Assembly: GCA_051984675.1 (NCBI GenBank)
Contig: JBPYFK010000011.1
Location: 1-61,293 of the forward strand
Direction of reading: 5' to 3'
DNA from: JBPYFK01 sp051984675
GTDB taxonomy: Bacteria; Actinomycetota; Actinomycetes; Mycobacteriales; Pseudonocardiaceae
Length of the DNA stretch: 61,293 nt
A program made the position numbers and the translations under genes. This document shows positions 34,405-42,222 of the stretch, piece by piece (positions within the stretch are counted from its first letter, which is position 1; every line of letters starts with the position of its first letter). Below the pieces are notes generated by a model that was not told the origin of the DNA, did not search any database, and worked only from the letters and a program-made list of their open reading frames with translations.

Positions 34405-34548
34405 TGCAAAGCCGTATCCTGCCGCGCCGAACGGCGCTGTGTCTATGAATGGTTCGGGTACAGATGTGCTGCCGAATCAAAGTACGACTTCGCGTCGCTG
34501 TTCGATTCGGCGGGGTGGGCACAACCGCGTGACTGCTTTTCGGCTCAT

Positions 34549-35460
34549 TCACAAACCGAAGCGGGACCACAACATCCGATGTTCCAACGTTTCCGCGAGC
34601 GCGAGGACCGAATCCGCTCCCGCACCGGCAACGCGGGTGCCAGCCGCACCGCCCCCGATTCCCAGCCGGGCCAGCATCGGTTTGCGCGGTTCGACCGGGA
34701 TGATGTGCGCGTCCGGGTACCGCTGCCGCACAACCTGGCGCAACGTCCCGATGCCGTCCACCAGGCCGAGCTGCTGCGCCTTGGCTCCGGTCCAGACCTC
34801 ACCGGAGAACAGGTCTTCATCCGATCCGGTGAGTTTGTCGTCGCGCCTGCTTCGCACCCAGGAGATGAACTGCTCGTGCAGCTCGGACTGCAGTCCGGCC
34901 AGCCACCGCACGTCGTCTTCCTTCTCCGGTTGGAACGGGTCCAACCGGACCTTGTGGTCGCCCGCGTGGTGCACCCGCCGGTCGACGCCGAACCGTTCCA
35001 GCAGGCCGTGCAGGCCGAAACTCTTGGTGACGACGCCGATCGAGCCGACCAGCGACGAGGCGTGCGCGTGGATCTCGTCGCCCGCGCAGGCCAACCAGTA
35101 CCCGCCGGAGGCCGCGACGTCCTCGCAGAACGCCAACACGGGAACGTTCTTCTCCTCGGCCAGGGTGCGAATCCGTTCCGCGACCAGCGCGGACTGGGTG
35201 GCCGCCCCGCCCGGCGAGTTGATCGCCAGTGCGACCGCGCTGAGCCGGTCGTGCGCGAACGCCTTGGTCACCGCGGTTTCCAGGTTGTGCAGGTTGATCG
35301 TCGGCCGGGCCACCGGTGCCGGCATCGGCGTGATCACCCCGTGCAACCGCAACACGGTGACCACCGGCCGGCGGTCACCGCGCTCCGCGAGTTTCCCCGG
35401 AAGCCGGGACGTCAGTCTGTCGGTCAGGCCGTTGAGGCTCTGCGGGAATGTGTCAGGCAT
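34549..35460 (-). CDS. S49-family signal peptide peptidase-like protease
   Basis: A 303-residue SppA/SohB-type serine protease. The catalytic Ser is in DVAASGGYWLACAGDEIHAH and the likely Lys partner in GDHKVRLDPF. INSPGGAATQSALVAERI is the crotonase-like oxyanion segment. No signal peptide or N-terminal membrane helix is obvious. It starts 10 bp after the kinase gene stop and so sits between the kinase and its regulator. It may have been inserted there or may process a component of the transport system. Confidence 0.88.
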   Translation of the reverse strand: MPDTFPQSLNGLTDRLTSRLPGKLAERGDRRPVVTVLRLHGVITPMPAPVARPTINLHNLETAVTKAFAHDRLSAVALAINSPGGAATQSALVAERIRTLAEEKNVPVLAFCEDVAASGGYWLACAGDEIHAHASSLVGSIGVVTKSFGLHGLLERFGVDRRVHHAGDHKVRLDPFQPEKEDDVRWLAGLQSELHEQFISWVRSRRDDKLTGSDEDLFSGEVWTGAKAQQLGLVDGIGTLRQVVRQRYPDAHIIPVEPRKPMLARLGIGGGAAGTRVAGAGADSVLALAETLEHRMLWSRFGL

Positions 35461-35470
35461 GCCCGGGACG

Positions 35471-36724
35471 TTACCGGCTCGTTCCAGCCTCGGCGGGAAC
35501 GTCGGCGTCGGGTTCGGCGAACGCCGCCGTCGGCACCATGTGCACGCCCGGCGCGAACTTCGGAACCCGCATGATGACCTTCATCCCAGCACCCTCTTCG
35601 GTCTCGACCACCAGCCCGTAGTCGTTGCCGAACGTCGCCCGCATCCGGTGGTTGATGTTGCCCAGGCCCACGTGCGCGCCGGTGATGTGCGCGTCGGCGA
35701 GCTCGGCGTCCAACCGCTCCGGGTTCATGCCGACACCGTCGTCATCGACGCTGATCAGCGCCTCGGTGCCGTTGTCCTCGGCGACCACCGTGACGGTGCC
35801 ACCCCCTGGCTTGTTCGCGAGGCCGTGCCGGACGGCGTTTTCCACCAGCGGCTGCAATGCCAGGAACGGGACGACGACCGGTAGCACTTCCGGCGCGACC
35901 TTGAGCCGGACGTTCAACCGGTCCGGGCCGAACCGGGCTCGCTCGAGGTTCAAGTACCGGTCGACGTTGCGGATCTCCTCCGCCAACGTGGTGTACAGGC
36001 CGTTGCTGCGGAACGAGTACCGCGTGAAGTCCGCGAACTCCTGGAGCAGTTCCCGAGCCTGTTCCTGATCAGTGCGGATCTGCTGGGAGATCGTGTTCAA
36101 CGCGTTGTAGATGAAATGCGGGGAGATCTGCGCGCGCAGCGCGCGAACCTCGGCGTGTGCCAAGCGTTCCTTGGATTCCTGGAGCTCGGCCAGTTCCAGC
36201 TGGGTGGACACGTGGTGTGCGACCTCGGTCGCGGCACGCAGCACCCGCTTCCGGTCACCATCGCTGATGATCACCAGTGCGCCCCGGTTCTCCCCCTCCG
36301 GCGCCAGCGGGACGACCACCGCATGCCGCATCGGGCACGGTCGCTGGTCGCAGGGCAGCTCGGCGTGGTCGAGGTATTCGCGCTTGCCCGTACGCAACAC
36401 GGCCTCGATCTTGTGGCGCAGGTCCGCGTAGTGGTGGTTCGCCTCGCCGTCCCAGCTCAGCAGTGTGCCGTCGGCGTCGATCACCCCCACGGCGACGCAA
36501 GCCAGCAGCGCACGCAGGTGCGGAGCGGTCTGGTCGGCCGACTCCTGGTTGAGCCCCTCCCGAAGGAAGGGAGCGGCACTGGTCACCTGATGCAGTGCGG
36601 CCAGCGTGGCGTCTTCCATGGACGTACTCACCCGGCGCGAGCGGCACAGCATCACGAACAGACCGAGTACGGCGAGCGCCGCGAGGGTGGTGAGTACCGT
36701 CCGCTCCGTCAGCAGCTCCGGCAC
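35471..36724 (-). CDS. LytS/BtsS-type sensor histidine kinase
   Basis: A 417-residue kinase with one N-terminal membrane helix (6-26), a GAF-like sensor domain at ~60-195 and a His_kinase (LytS) domain. The phospho-accepting His is in LRAQISPHFIYNALNTISQQ, and the ATPase has LVENAVRHGLANKPGGG and VDDDGVGMNP. The GAF region carries a CDQRPC cysteine pair that might sense redox state or bind metal. Kinases of this class control carboxylate uptake (for example BtsSR for pyruvate), which suits the symporter downstream. First gene of the operon. Confidence 0.9.
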   Translation of the reverse strand: MPELLTERTVLTTLAALAVLGLFVMLCRSRRVSTSMEDATLAALHQVTSAAPFLREGLNQESADQTAPHLRALLACVAVGVIDADGTLLSWDGEANHHYADLRHKIEAVLRTGKREYLDHAELPCDQRPCPMRHAVVVPLAPEGENRGALVIISDGDRKRVLRAATEVAHHVSTQLELAELQESKERLAHAEVRALRAQISPHFIYNALNTISQQIRTDQEQARELLQEFADFTRYSFRSNGLYTTLAEEIRNVDRYLNLERARFGPDRLNVRLKVAPEVLPVVVPFLALQPLVENAVRHGLANKPGGGTVTVVAEDNGTEALISVDDDGVGMNPERLDAELADAHITGAHVGLGNINHRMRATFGNDYGLVVETEEGAGMKVIMRVPKFAPGVHMVPTAAFAEPDADVPAEAGTSR

Positions 36725-36906
36725 AGATCAATACTCGCCAGAAAACGCGTCGGGAAGCAACACCGCTACGGCCAGTGCCCCGGGAGCGTCGATAAGCGGT
36801 CGATACGACTTCCGTCCAGCGGAAGCGCTGCGCCGATCAGGTGAGTCGCGTAGGCGGTCCTGTCGATTGCGCTCGCGATAGACAGGAAGAGCGCGTGGAC
36901 CTGCCG

Positions 36907-37010
36907 TCCAACCTTTGTCAGAGCCCGCCTTTCTCACAGCCCGCCTTTCTCACAGCCCGCCTTTGTCAGGGAACGCCTTTTCTCAGGGAACGCCTTTTCT
37001 CGGAGAACGA
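36907..37010. repeat. Five 16-17-bp tandem repeats
   Basis: Units are GCCCGCCTTTCTCACA twice (36923-36938, 36939-36954), GCCCGCCTTTGTCAGG (36955-36970), GAACGCCTTTTCTCAGG (36971-36987) and GAACGCCTTTTCTCGGA (36988-37004), with degraded partial units on either side. The conserved core is CGCCTTT(T)CTCA. Confidence 0.85.
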
Positions 37011-37140
37011 GGTCTTCGGCGGGGTCGCAGGTTTCGACGGCGTTGTCGACGGTGTGTCGAGCGAGTTCGGGTGCTGCGCCGCAGCCCGCGCACCCGGGCA
37101 GGTAGCGGTGCAGCGTGACCCCGGGGCGCGCCGAAGCTCC

Positions 37141-37218
37141 TTTCCGACGTTCCGTCGGAAACCATACCAACGCTGTGTCGGAAAGATCCCAGGACGTTTC
37201 CAACGATCTGTCGGGAAC
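37141..37218. promoter_or_regulatory. Predicted TetR operator array
   Basis: A perfect dyad with 9-bp arms TTTCCGACG / CGTCGGAAA and spacer TTC (37141-37161) is followed by further copies of TGTCGGAAA (37176-37184), CGTTTCC (37195-37201) and CTGTCGGGAA (37208-37217). The last copy falls on the expected -35 of the TetR gene, pointing to autoregulation. Confidence 0.65.
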
Positions 37219-37229
37219 ATGTCAGCGGC

Positions 37230-37235
37230 TAGGAT
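37230..37235 (+). promoter_or_regulatory. -10 element of the TetR gene
   Basis: TAGGAT ends 6 nt before the GTG at 37242 and no Shine-Dalgarno sequence is present, so a leaderless transcript is likely. Confidence 0.6.
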
Positions 37236-37241
37236 GAAAAG

Positions 37242-37826
37242 GTGCCGAGGATCACCGCGCCGACCGTGGCGGAACACCGGGCGCGCCGGCTGCACGACCT
37301 GCTCCAAGCCGCACGGGAACTCGTGTCCGAGCAGGGACCGGACGCGCTGACGCTCGGCGCCCTCGCCCAGCAGGTCGGGCTGTCCCGGTCGAGCCTGTAC
37401 GAGTACTTCCGCTCCCGCGACGACGTGGTCGCTGCGATCGTCGAAGACGAGATTCCGAGCTGGGCCGAGGAAATCGCCGCCGAGATGGCGCGGTCCCCCG
37501 ACGTGGCCGGCAAGGTCAGCACATACGTGCGGGTGCAGCTACGGATGCTCACCGACGGCCGGCACACCGCCGCCATGGCGCTGTCGGCGCACGCCTTGGG
37601 CGAGCACGGCCGCGAGCGGATTCGCCACGAACATTCCCGATTGCTGGAACCGCTGGTCAGCGCGCTGACCGAGGCCGAGATCCCGGATGCCGAGCTGCGT
37701 GCTCACTTCATCCAGGGGGTGGTGCACGCGGCTGCTCCGCTGATCGATCCAGCCGACACCCCGCGCAACGAGCGCGTCACCGGCGCGGCAGCCGACCAGG
37801 CGGTCTCCGGCCTGCCCGCGCGCTGA
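37242..37826 (+). CDS. TetR-family transcriptional regulator
   Basis: A 194-residue repressor. The helix-turn-helix is at about 30-60 (LTLGALAQQVGLSRSSLYEYFRSRDDVVAAIV), and the rest is an all-helical ligand-binding domain of unknown specificity. Repeated TGTCGGAAA-type dyads overlap its promoter. Possible targets are itself and the divergent kinase operon, although the dyads sit close only to its own promoter. Confidence 0.9.
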   Translation: MPRITAPTVAEHRARRLHDLLQAARELVSEQGPDALTLGALAQQVGLSRSSLYEYFRSRDDVVAAIVEDEIPSWAEEIAAEMARSPDVAGKVSTYVRVQLRMLTDGRHTAAMALSAHALGEHGRERIRHEHSRLLEPLVSALTEAEIPDAELRAHFIQGVVHAAAPLIDPADTPRNERVTGAAADQAVSGLPAR

Positions 37827-37868
37827 CCGGCCTACCGCTTGTCAGGGCACCTGCCCCGGGGCGACGGC

Positions 37869-38720
37869 TCACTTCAGCAGGCGCGAGAGGCGCCGGTCGG
37901 CGAGCGGCTTACCACCGGTCTGACAGGTCGGGCAGTACTGCAAAGATCTGTCCGAAAAGGACACTTCGCGGACCACGTCATCGCACACGGGGCAGGGCAG
38001 CCCGGTCCGACCATGGACGCGCAACCCCGAACGCTTCTCCGCTTTCAGCCGAGCGGCGTCCTGGTGCACCGAGCGCTGGACAGCGTCCTCCAGGATCTCC
38101 CGCATCGCCGCGTACAGCCGGACCACCGTGTCCGCGTCGAGCCGGCCCGCCGTGGCGAACGGCGACAGCTTCGCGGCATGCAGGATCTCGTCCGAGTACG
38201 CGTTGCCGATCCCGGCGAGGCTGGACTGCTCCGTGAGGACCGTCTTGATCCGCTCGGTTCGCCCGGACAGCACGCCGGCGAACTCGGTCTCACTCACCTG
38301 CGCCGCGTCCGGGCCGAGCTGGGCGATTCCGGGCACGTCCTCGGGCGAGGCGACCACCCACACCGCGAGCCTCTTCTGGGTGCCGGCCTCCGTGATGTCA
38401 AAACCCGGCCCACCAAGGTGTACGCGGAGCGCGAGCGGCCCTTTACCCGGCTTCGGCGGCACCGGAGACAGCTCTTCCGACCATCTGAGCCACCCAGCTC
38501 GTGCCAGGTGCACCACCAGGTGCACGCCACCGCAGTCCACGTCCAGGTACTTGCCGTGCCTGCGCACTCCGGTGACCTGCCGACCGTGCAGGTCGGTCCA
38601 CGGCGGCGACGCCGTCTTCAACACGCTCGGCGACGCGATGTCCACGCGGACCACCGTGCGGCCCACGGCGTGGTCGCGGAGGTGCTGGGCTAGCGCCTCG
38701 ACCTCGGGCAATTCCGGCAC
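37869..38720 (-). CDS. Fpg/Nei-family DNA glycosylase
   Basis: A 283-residue base-excision repair glycosylase/AP lyase. It starts MPELPEVEALAQHL, where Pro1 (after Met removal) and Glu2 are catalytic. The H2TH region is SSLAGIGNAYSDEILHAAKL, and a C-terminal zinc finger has CPVC...CPTC. Sequence pattern fits the Nei2-like actinobacterial group more than Fpg (inference). The GTG at 38720 gives the exact conserved N-terminus. Confidence 0.92.
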   Translation of the reverse strand: MPELPEVEALAQHLRDHAVGRTVVRVDIASPSVLKTASPPWTDLHGRQVTGVRRHGKYLDVDCGGVHLVVHLARAGWLRWSEELSPVPPKPGKGPLALRVHLGGPGFDITEAGTQKRLAVWVVASPEDVPGIAQLGPDAAQVSETEFAGVLSGRTERIKTVLTEQSSLAGIGNAYSDEILHAAKLSPFATAGRLDADTVVRLYAAMREILEDAVQRSVHQDAARLKAEKRSGLRVHGRTGLPCPVCDDVVREVSFSDRSLQYCPTCQTGGKPLADRRLSRLLK

Positions 38721-38747
38721 GCCCTCCAGTGTGCCGGAAATCGGCGA

Positions 38748-39185
38748 TCATTCCACCGGTTGCAGTGGGCCGTTCATGTCCGGTTCGCCGTAGACCTCGA
38801 TGTTGCGCGCCACCCGGCCAAGCTCCTGCCGGACGCTGAAGAACCCGCGCTCCACGCCGACCCAGCGCTCCGGCGGGTGCTCGTCGGCGTCCCCCGGCGT
38901 CTCCGCGATCAGCGTCCAGGGCCTGCGGAAGAGCCACCGCGCCGGGAAGAAGAGGAACGCCGCCACCAGCGCGATGATCAGCTCCGGCGGCACCCACACC
39001 TGCGGCGGTGTCCACGCCACGAACACCACAACCATGAAGAACATGATCGCGACGAGCACGATGCCGGGAAGCGGCCCACCGTTGACCTCGTGCTCGAACT
39101 CGTCGCCGGCAATCGGGTTGGTCCACTCCAGGTTCGAGCGAACAGTCCACATCCGACCGTCCGAGCCGCGTACCACGCGGTTCAT
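38748..39185 (-). CDS. Unknown two-helix membrane protein
   Basis: A 145-residue protein, not recognised. It has a polar N-terminus (MNRVVRGSDGRMWTVRSNLE), two adjacent membrane helices at about 45-65 and 68-88, and a cytoplasmic C-terminal domain with WTLIAETPGD and WVGVERGFFSVRQELGRVA. ATG 39185 is chosen since GGGGAGG is placed well for it; GTG 39191 is too close. It starts the unit leading into the glycosylase gene, 27 bp apart. Confidence 0.7.
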   Translation of the reverse strand: MNRVVRGSDGRMWTVRSNLEWTNPIAGDEFEHEVNGGPLPGIVLVAIMFFMVVVFVAWTPPQVWVPPELIIALVAAFLFFPARWLFRRPWTLIAETPGDADEHPPERWVGVERGFFSVRQELGRVARNIEVYGEPDMNGPLQPVE

Positions 39186-39423
39186 CGCCACCCTCCCCGA
39201 CCTGAGTCGATCGTGCCCGTTGCGGGCCGCTGGTCACCACACGAAAACCGCCGATCACCGTACGTCGAGCACGATACCGTGCGCGACGTCCGAGGCGGTT
39301 GGATGTCGCCCTGCCCGCCCAACTCGTTTGCTTGTCAACCTTGCGCGCTTACCAACCTCGCGTGCCTGCCGACCTCTCGACTGATTGTCGATCAGATCCT
39401 GGTCGGTCCGCCAGCATGCCGGA

Positions 39424-39447
39424 GCTGACACGCCGGGGCGTGTCAGC
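39424..39447. promoter_or_regulatory. Perfect 11-bp-arm dyad
   Basis: GCTGACACGCC and GGCGTGTCAGC flank GG. No T-run follows, so an operator is more likely than a terminator. It lies 85 bp before the PPOX gene. Confidence 0.6.
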
Positions 39448-39484
39448 GGCACGGGTGACCGGACACCGGCGCTACGGTGGGTCT

Positions 39485-39500
39485 TGGCGTGATCACGCCA
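39485..39500. promoter_or_regulatory. 16-bp palindrome before PPOX gene
   Basis: TGGCGTGATCACGCCA is perfectly self-complementary, 31 bp before the ATG and just downstream of a TACGGT -10-like hexamer near 39473. It shares the GGCGTG half-site with the dyad at 39424-39447. Confidence 0.6.
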
Positions 39501-39531
39501 GCCAGCGCTCCACCAGTCGGAGGGGATCACG

Positions 39532-39933
39532 ATGGACCTGCGGGAAGCCCGGTCGGTCGTCCAGGTGCAGCATCGCGGGGTGCTCTGCACGCGCCGGTCC
39601 GACGGTCAACCCCAGATGAGCCCAGTCCTGGCCACTGTGGACAGTGCAGGGCGGATCGTGATCAGCACGACGGCCGGCACGGCCAAGGTCCGCAACCTGC
39701 GACGAGATCCCCGCGCCTGGCTGTGCGTACTCCCGGACACCTTCTTCGGCCGGTGGCTCCAGATCGAGGGCGACGTGGAGATCGTCGAACTGCCGGAGGC
39801 CATGCCACTGCTGGAGGACTACTACCGCGGCATCTCCGGCGAGCACGAGGACTGGGACGCCTACCGTGCCGCGATGAGAGCCGAGAACCGAGTGCTTGTG
39901 CGGATCGAGCCCACTCGCGCCGGTCCAGGTTGA
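39532..39933 (+). CDS. PPOX-class F420/flavin-dependent oxidoreductase
   Basis: A 133-residue pyridoxamine-5'-phosphate-oxidase-fold protein with a split barrel for FMN or F420. Characteristic parts are GVLCTRRSDGQPQMSPVL, VISTTAGTAKVRNLRRDPRA and WLQIEGDVEIV. Length and pattern match the F420-binding (TIGR03618-like) group of actinobacteria. GGAGGGGATCACG precedes the ATG. Substrate unknown. Two palindromes upstream suggest a dedicated regulator. Confidence 0.85.
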   Translation: MDLREARSVVQVQHRGVLCTRRSDGQPQMSPVLATVDSAGRIVISTTAGTAKVRNLRRDPRAWLCVLPDTFFGRWLQIEGDVEIVELPEAMPLLEDYYRGISGEHEDWDAYRAAMRAENRVLVRIEPTRAGPG

Positions 39934-39937
39934 CGGC

Positions 39938-41185
39938 TCACGCCGTGGTCGGCGGGAGGCCGCCGGCATACTGGCCGCTGCCGGGCTGGTTCAGCAGGTC
40001 AAGGACGTCGTCCACGATGCGGTCACCGATGAGCAGGCTGGATGTCGCCGCGGGCGAAGGAGCGTTCAGCACGTGCACGGCGTGCTCGCTGCGGGTGACG
40101 ACGAAGTCGTCGACCAGCGCGCCGTCCGGCGTGACCGCCTGTGCTCGCACTCCGCTGCCGTGTCTGTGCAGGTCACCGGATGAGAGATCCGGCACCAACC
40201 GGCGGACCGCGCGCACGAACAGTGGCCACGCCAGCGAACGCGCCATCTCAGCGAGCCCAGAGCGCCAGTACCTGCGGGCGAGACCGCGTAGCGCCGGGTC
40301 CGCCGCCAGCTCCCGGAGCAGACCCGGGTCGACGTCACGCCAGCGGTAACCGTGCCGGGACAGGGCCAGGACGGCGTTCGGCCCCACGTGCACAGCGCCG
40401 TCCAGCATCGGCGTCAGGTGCACGCCGAGGAACGGCAGGGCTGGATCGGGCACGGGATAGACCGGGTTTCGGATCAACGTGCGACGGTCGGCGCGCAACT
40501 CCGCGTACTCGCCCCGGAACGGCACGATTCGGACCGGCGGTTGCGCGCCAGCCATCTGGGCGAGCTTGTCACTGTGCAACCCGGCGCAGTTCACCAAGGC
40601 CCGGGCGCGGATCTCGGACCGTTTGGTGTGCACCCGCACACGATCCCCAGTCGCCACGGCGACGACCCCGGAGTTCAACCGCAGGTCCGCGCCGAGGTCC
40701 GCGATCTCGGCCGCGAGCGCATCGCACACCAGCCCGAAGTCGGTGACCGCTGTGTCCTCGACGTGCAGCCCCGCCACTCCGGCCACATGCGGCTCCCGCT
40801 CCACGATCTCGGCGCGCGTCATGGGGCGCACGGTCACGCCATTGGCGCGCCCGCGCTCGGCGAGCGCCTCCAACCGCCCCGCCTCGGCCGGCGTCGTGGC
40901 CACCACGATCTTGCCGGTCCGGCGCACCGGCACGCCGCGCTCGTGGCAGTACCGGATCATCGCCTCACCGCCGGCCCGGGCGTACCGCGCCTTGAGGCTG
41001 CCGGGCCGGTAGTACAAGCCACTGTGAATCACGTTGCTGTTGTGCCCGGACTGGTGCGCTCCCCACCGGGACTCGCGTTCAAGAACGACGACCGAGGTCG
41101 TGGGCGCGGCCCGCAGCAGGGAACGCGCGGTCGCGAGGCCGACCACGCCACCGCCGACGATCACCACGTCCGCCGTCTCGGCCAT
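39938..41185 (-). CDS. lhgO: L-2-hydroxyglutarate oxidase
   Basis: A 415-residue FAD-dependent oxidase that converts L-2-hydroxyglutarate to 2-oxoglutarate, a metabolite-repair step. The FAD-binding N-terminus is DVVIVGGGVVGLATARSLL, followed by GAHQSGHNSNVIHSGLYY, the LhgO signature, and HLTPMLDGAVHVGPNAVLAL. GGGAGG precedes ATG 41185; the longer frame adds seven residues. Convergent with the PPOX gene, 4 bp apart. Confidence 0.93.
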   Translation of the reverse strand: MAETADVVIVGGGVVGLATARSLLRAAPTTSVVVLERESRWGAHQSGHNSNVIHSGLYYRPGSLKARYARAGGEAMIRYCHERGVPVRRTGKIVVATTPAEAGRLEALAERGRANGVTVRPMTRAEIVEREPHVAGVAGLHVEDTAVTDFGLVCDALAAEIADLGADLRLNSGVVAVATGDRVRVHTKRSEIRARALVNCAGLHSDKLAQMAGAQPPVRIVPFRGEYAELRADRRTLIRNPVYPVPDPALPFLGVHLTPMLDGAVHVGPNAVLALSRHGYRWRDVDPGLLRELAADPALRGLARRYWRSGLAEMARSLAWPLFVRAVRRLVPDLSSGDLHRHGSGVRAQAVTPDGALVDDFVVTRSEHAVHVLNAPSPAATSSLLIGDRIVDDVLDLLNQPGSGQYAGGLPPTTA

Positions 41186-41338
41186 CGTCGCCCTCCCAGA
41201 GGCCACCGGTCGCTGACCTCCTGGACCCTAACGGCCCGCAGAGTGATCATGACCCCTGTCGAATCTTCGGAGAACGATGGGTTACAGTGGTGACCACAGC
41301 GACGGCATGCCGCTGACATGCGGTAACGCGGTCGAGAT

Positions 41339-41411
41339 GCGGATGTAGCGCAGTTGGTAGCGCATCACCTTGCCAAGGTGAGGGTCGCGGGTTCGAGTCC
41401 CGTCATCCGCT
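41339..41411 (+). tRNA. glyV: tRNA-Gly(GCC)
   Basis: A 73-nt cloverleaf. The acceptor stem GCGGATG pairs with CATCCGC, the anticodon loop is CTTGCCAAG with anticodon GCC, and the T-loop reads GGTTCGAGTCC. CCA is encoded at 41412-41414. A terminator-like hairpin follows at once. TACAGT near 41283 may be its -10. The gene symbol is by analogy only. Confidence 0.97.
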
Positions 41412-41419
41412 CCATGATG

Positions 41420-41450
41420 AACCCGCCGATGGTGCAACCATCGGCGGGTT
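41420..41450 (+). terminator. Strong hairpin terminator after tRNA-Gly
   Basis: Arms AACCCGCCGATGGT and ACCATCGGCGGGTT pair over 14 bp around loop GCA, followed by TTGTC-type sequence. Also positioned to stop transcription from the dodecin gene side. Confidence 0.9.
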
Positions 41451-41467
41451 TGTCGTATCAAGCCAGG

Positions 41468-41680
41468 TCAGGAGCTTTCCAGCCGGAAGCCGACCTTCAT
41501 ACCGACCTGGAAGTGGCCGATGTGGCCGTTCTCTACATGACCGCGGATCTCGGTGACCTCGAACCAGTCGACTTCGCGTAGCGTGTCGGTGGCGCGGGCG
41601 ATTCCCCTGCGGATCGCGTCGTCGACGCCCTGTTCGGAAGACCCGACGATTTCGGTGACGCGATAGACATGGTCAGCCAT
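41468..41680 (-). CDS. Dodecin
   Basis: A 70-residue flavin/CoA-binding dodecin that assembles as a dodecamer and buffers free flavin. The sequence MADHVYRVTEIVGSSEQGVD, the central DWFEVTEIRG strand containing the flavin-stacking Trp, and HFQVGMKVGFRLE are diagnostic. The ATG at 41680 is clear from the family N-terminus; the long upstream extension of the frame is not real. Confidence 0.95.
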   Translation of the reverse strand: MADHVYRVTEIVGSSEQGVDDAIRRGIARATDTLREVDWFEVTEIRGHVENGHIGHFQVGMKVGFRLESS

Positions 41681-41796
41681 CTTCGCATCGTCGGAGCACT
41701 CCGTTCCGCGCGCAACTCTGCGGGTGCCCTTTCCCCGCTGGCGGTCGAACAGCATCGCGATTGCACCCCTGCGGGCGCGAAACGGACACTTGGACA

Positions 41797-42102
41797 ATGG
41801 CTGGCGAGGTCCTGATCGTGATCTCGGGAATGGTCGACCCGACCCGCGAGGACGAATTCGTGGCCGGTTACGAGAAGCTGGCAAGTGCAGAGCTGCCCGA
41901 CGGTCTCCTGCGCACGGAACTGCTGCGTGGGCAGGGCGGCGAATGGCGCATCGAGACCTTGTTCCGAGATCAGGCCGCGGTGAACGCGATGCGGTCTCGG
42001 CGAGAACCCCCACCGGCGCCCCAGCTGTTCCGGGACGTGGGCGCCGAGCCCTCACTGATCGTCTTCGACGTGGTGGCCCGCCGGTCGGCGTCCCCCGAAT
42101 GA
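41797..42102 (+). CDS. Antibiotic biosynthesis monooxygenase-type (ABM) protein
   Basis: A 101-residue ferredoxin-like-fold protein of the ABM superfamily (MAGEVLIVISGMVDPTREDE, then LLRTELLRGQGGEWRIETLF). Such proteins include quinol monooxygenases and haem-degrading enzymes, but many have no known activity. ATG 41797 begins the first beta strand; upstream sequence has no good ribosome-binding site. Divergent from dodecin. Confidence 0.75.
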   Translation: MAGEVLIVISGMVDPTREDEFVAGYEKLASAELPDGLLRTELLRGQGGEWRIETLFRDQAAVNAMRSRREPPPAPQLFRDVGAEPSLIVFDVVARRSASPE

Positions 42103-42222
42103 CTGTTCCCCGAATGACTGTTCCCCTGAGATAGGCCCAAGGTCTCTTGACCGTCACGCGGTGCTGGACTTCCGTCGGAGGCGAGGGGCTGGCGAACGCT
42201 GGAACAGTACGCCGAGGGGGAC

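Larger units (their letters stand above)
36725..37241. other. Divergent intergenic region, kinase / TetR
   Basis: 517 bp without a supported gene. 36725-36900 has nothing recognised. 36907-37010 is a tandem repeat block. 37141-37235 contains dyads and the -10 element of the TetR gene. Short reading frames here lack codon bias. Confidence 0.65.
39186..39531. other. Divergent intergenic region with two palindromes
   Basis: About 345 bp without a gene. The first ~230 bp show nothing recognised. The last 110 bp hold perfect dyads at 39424-39447 and 39485-39500. Confidence 0.6.

Noticed and set aside
41339..41414. tRNA-Gly as an integration site for a mobile element
   Set aside because: No integrase, no repeated tRNA 3' end downstream and ordinary genes follow.
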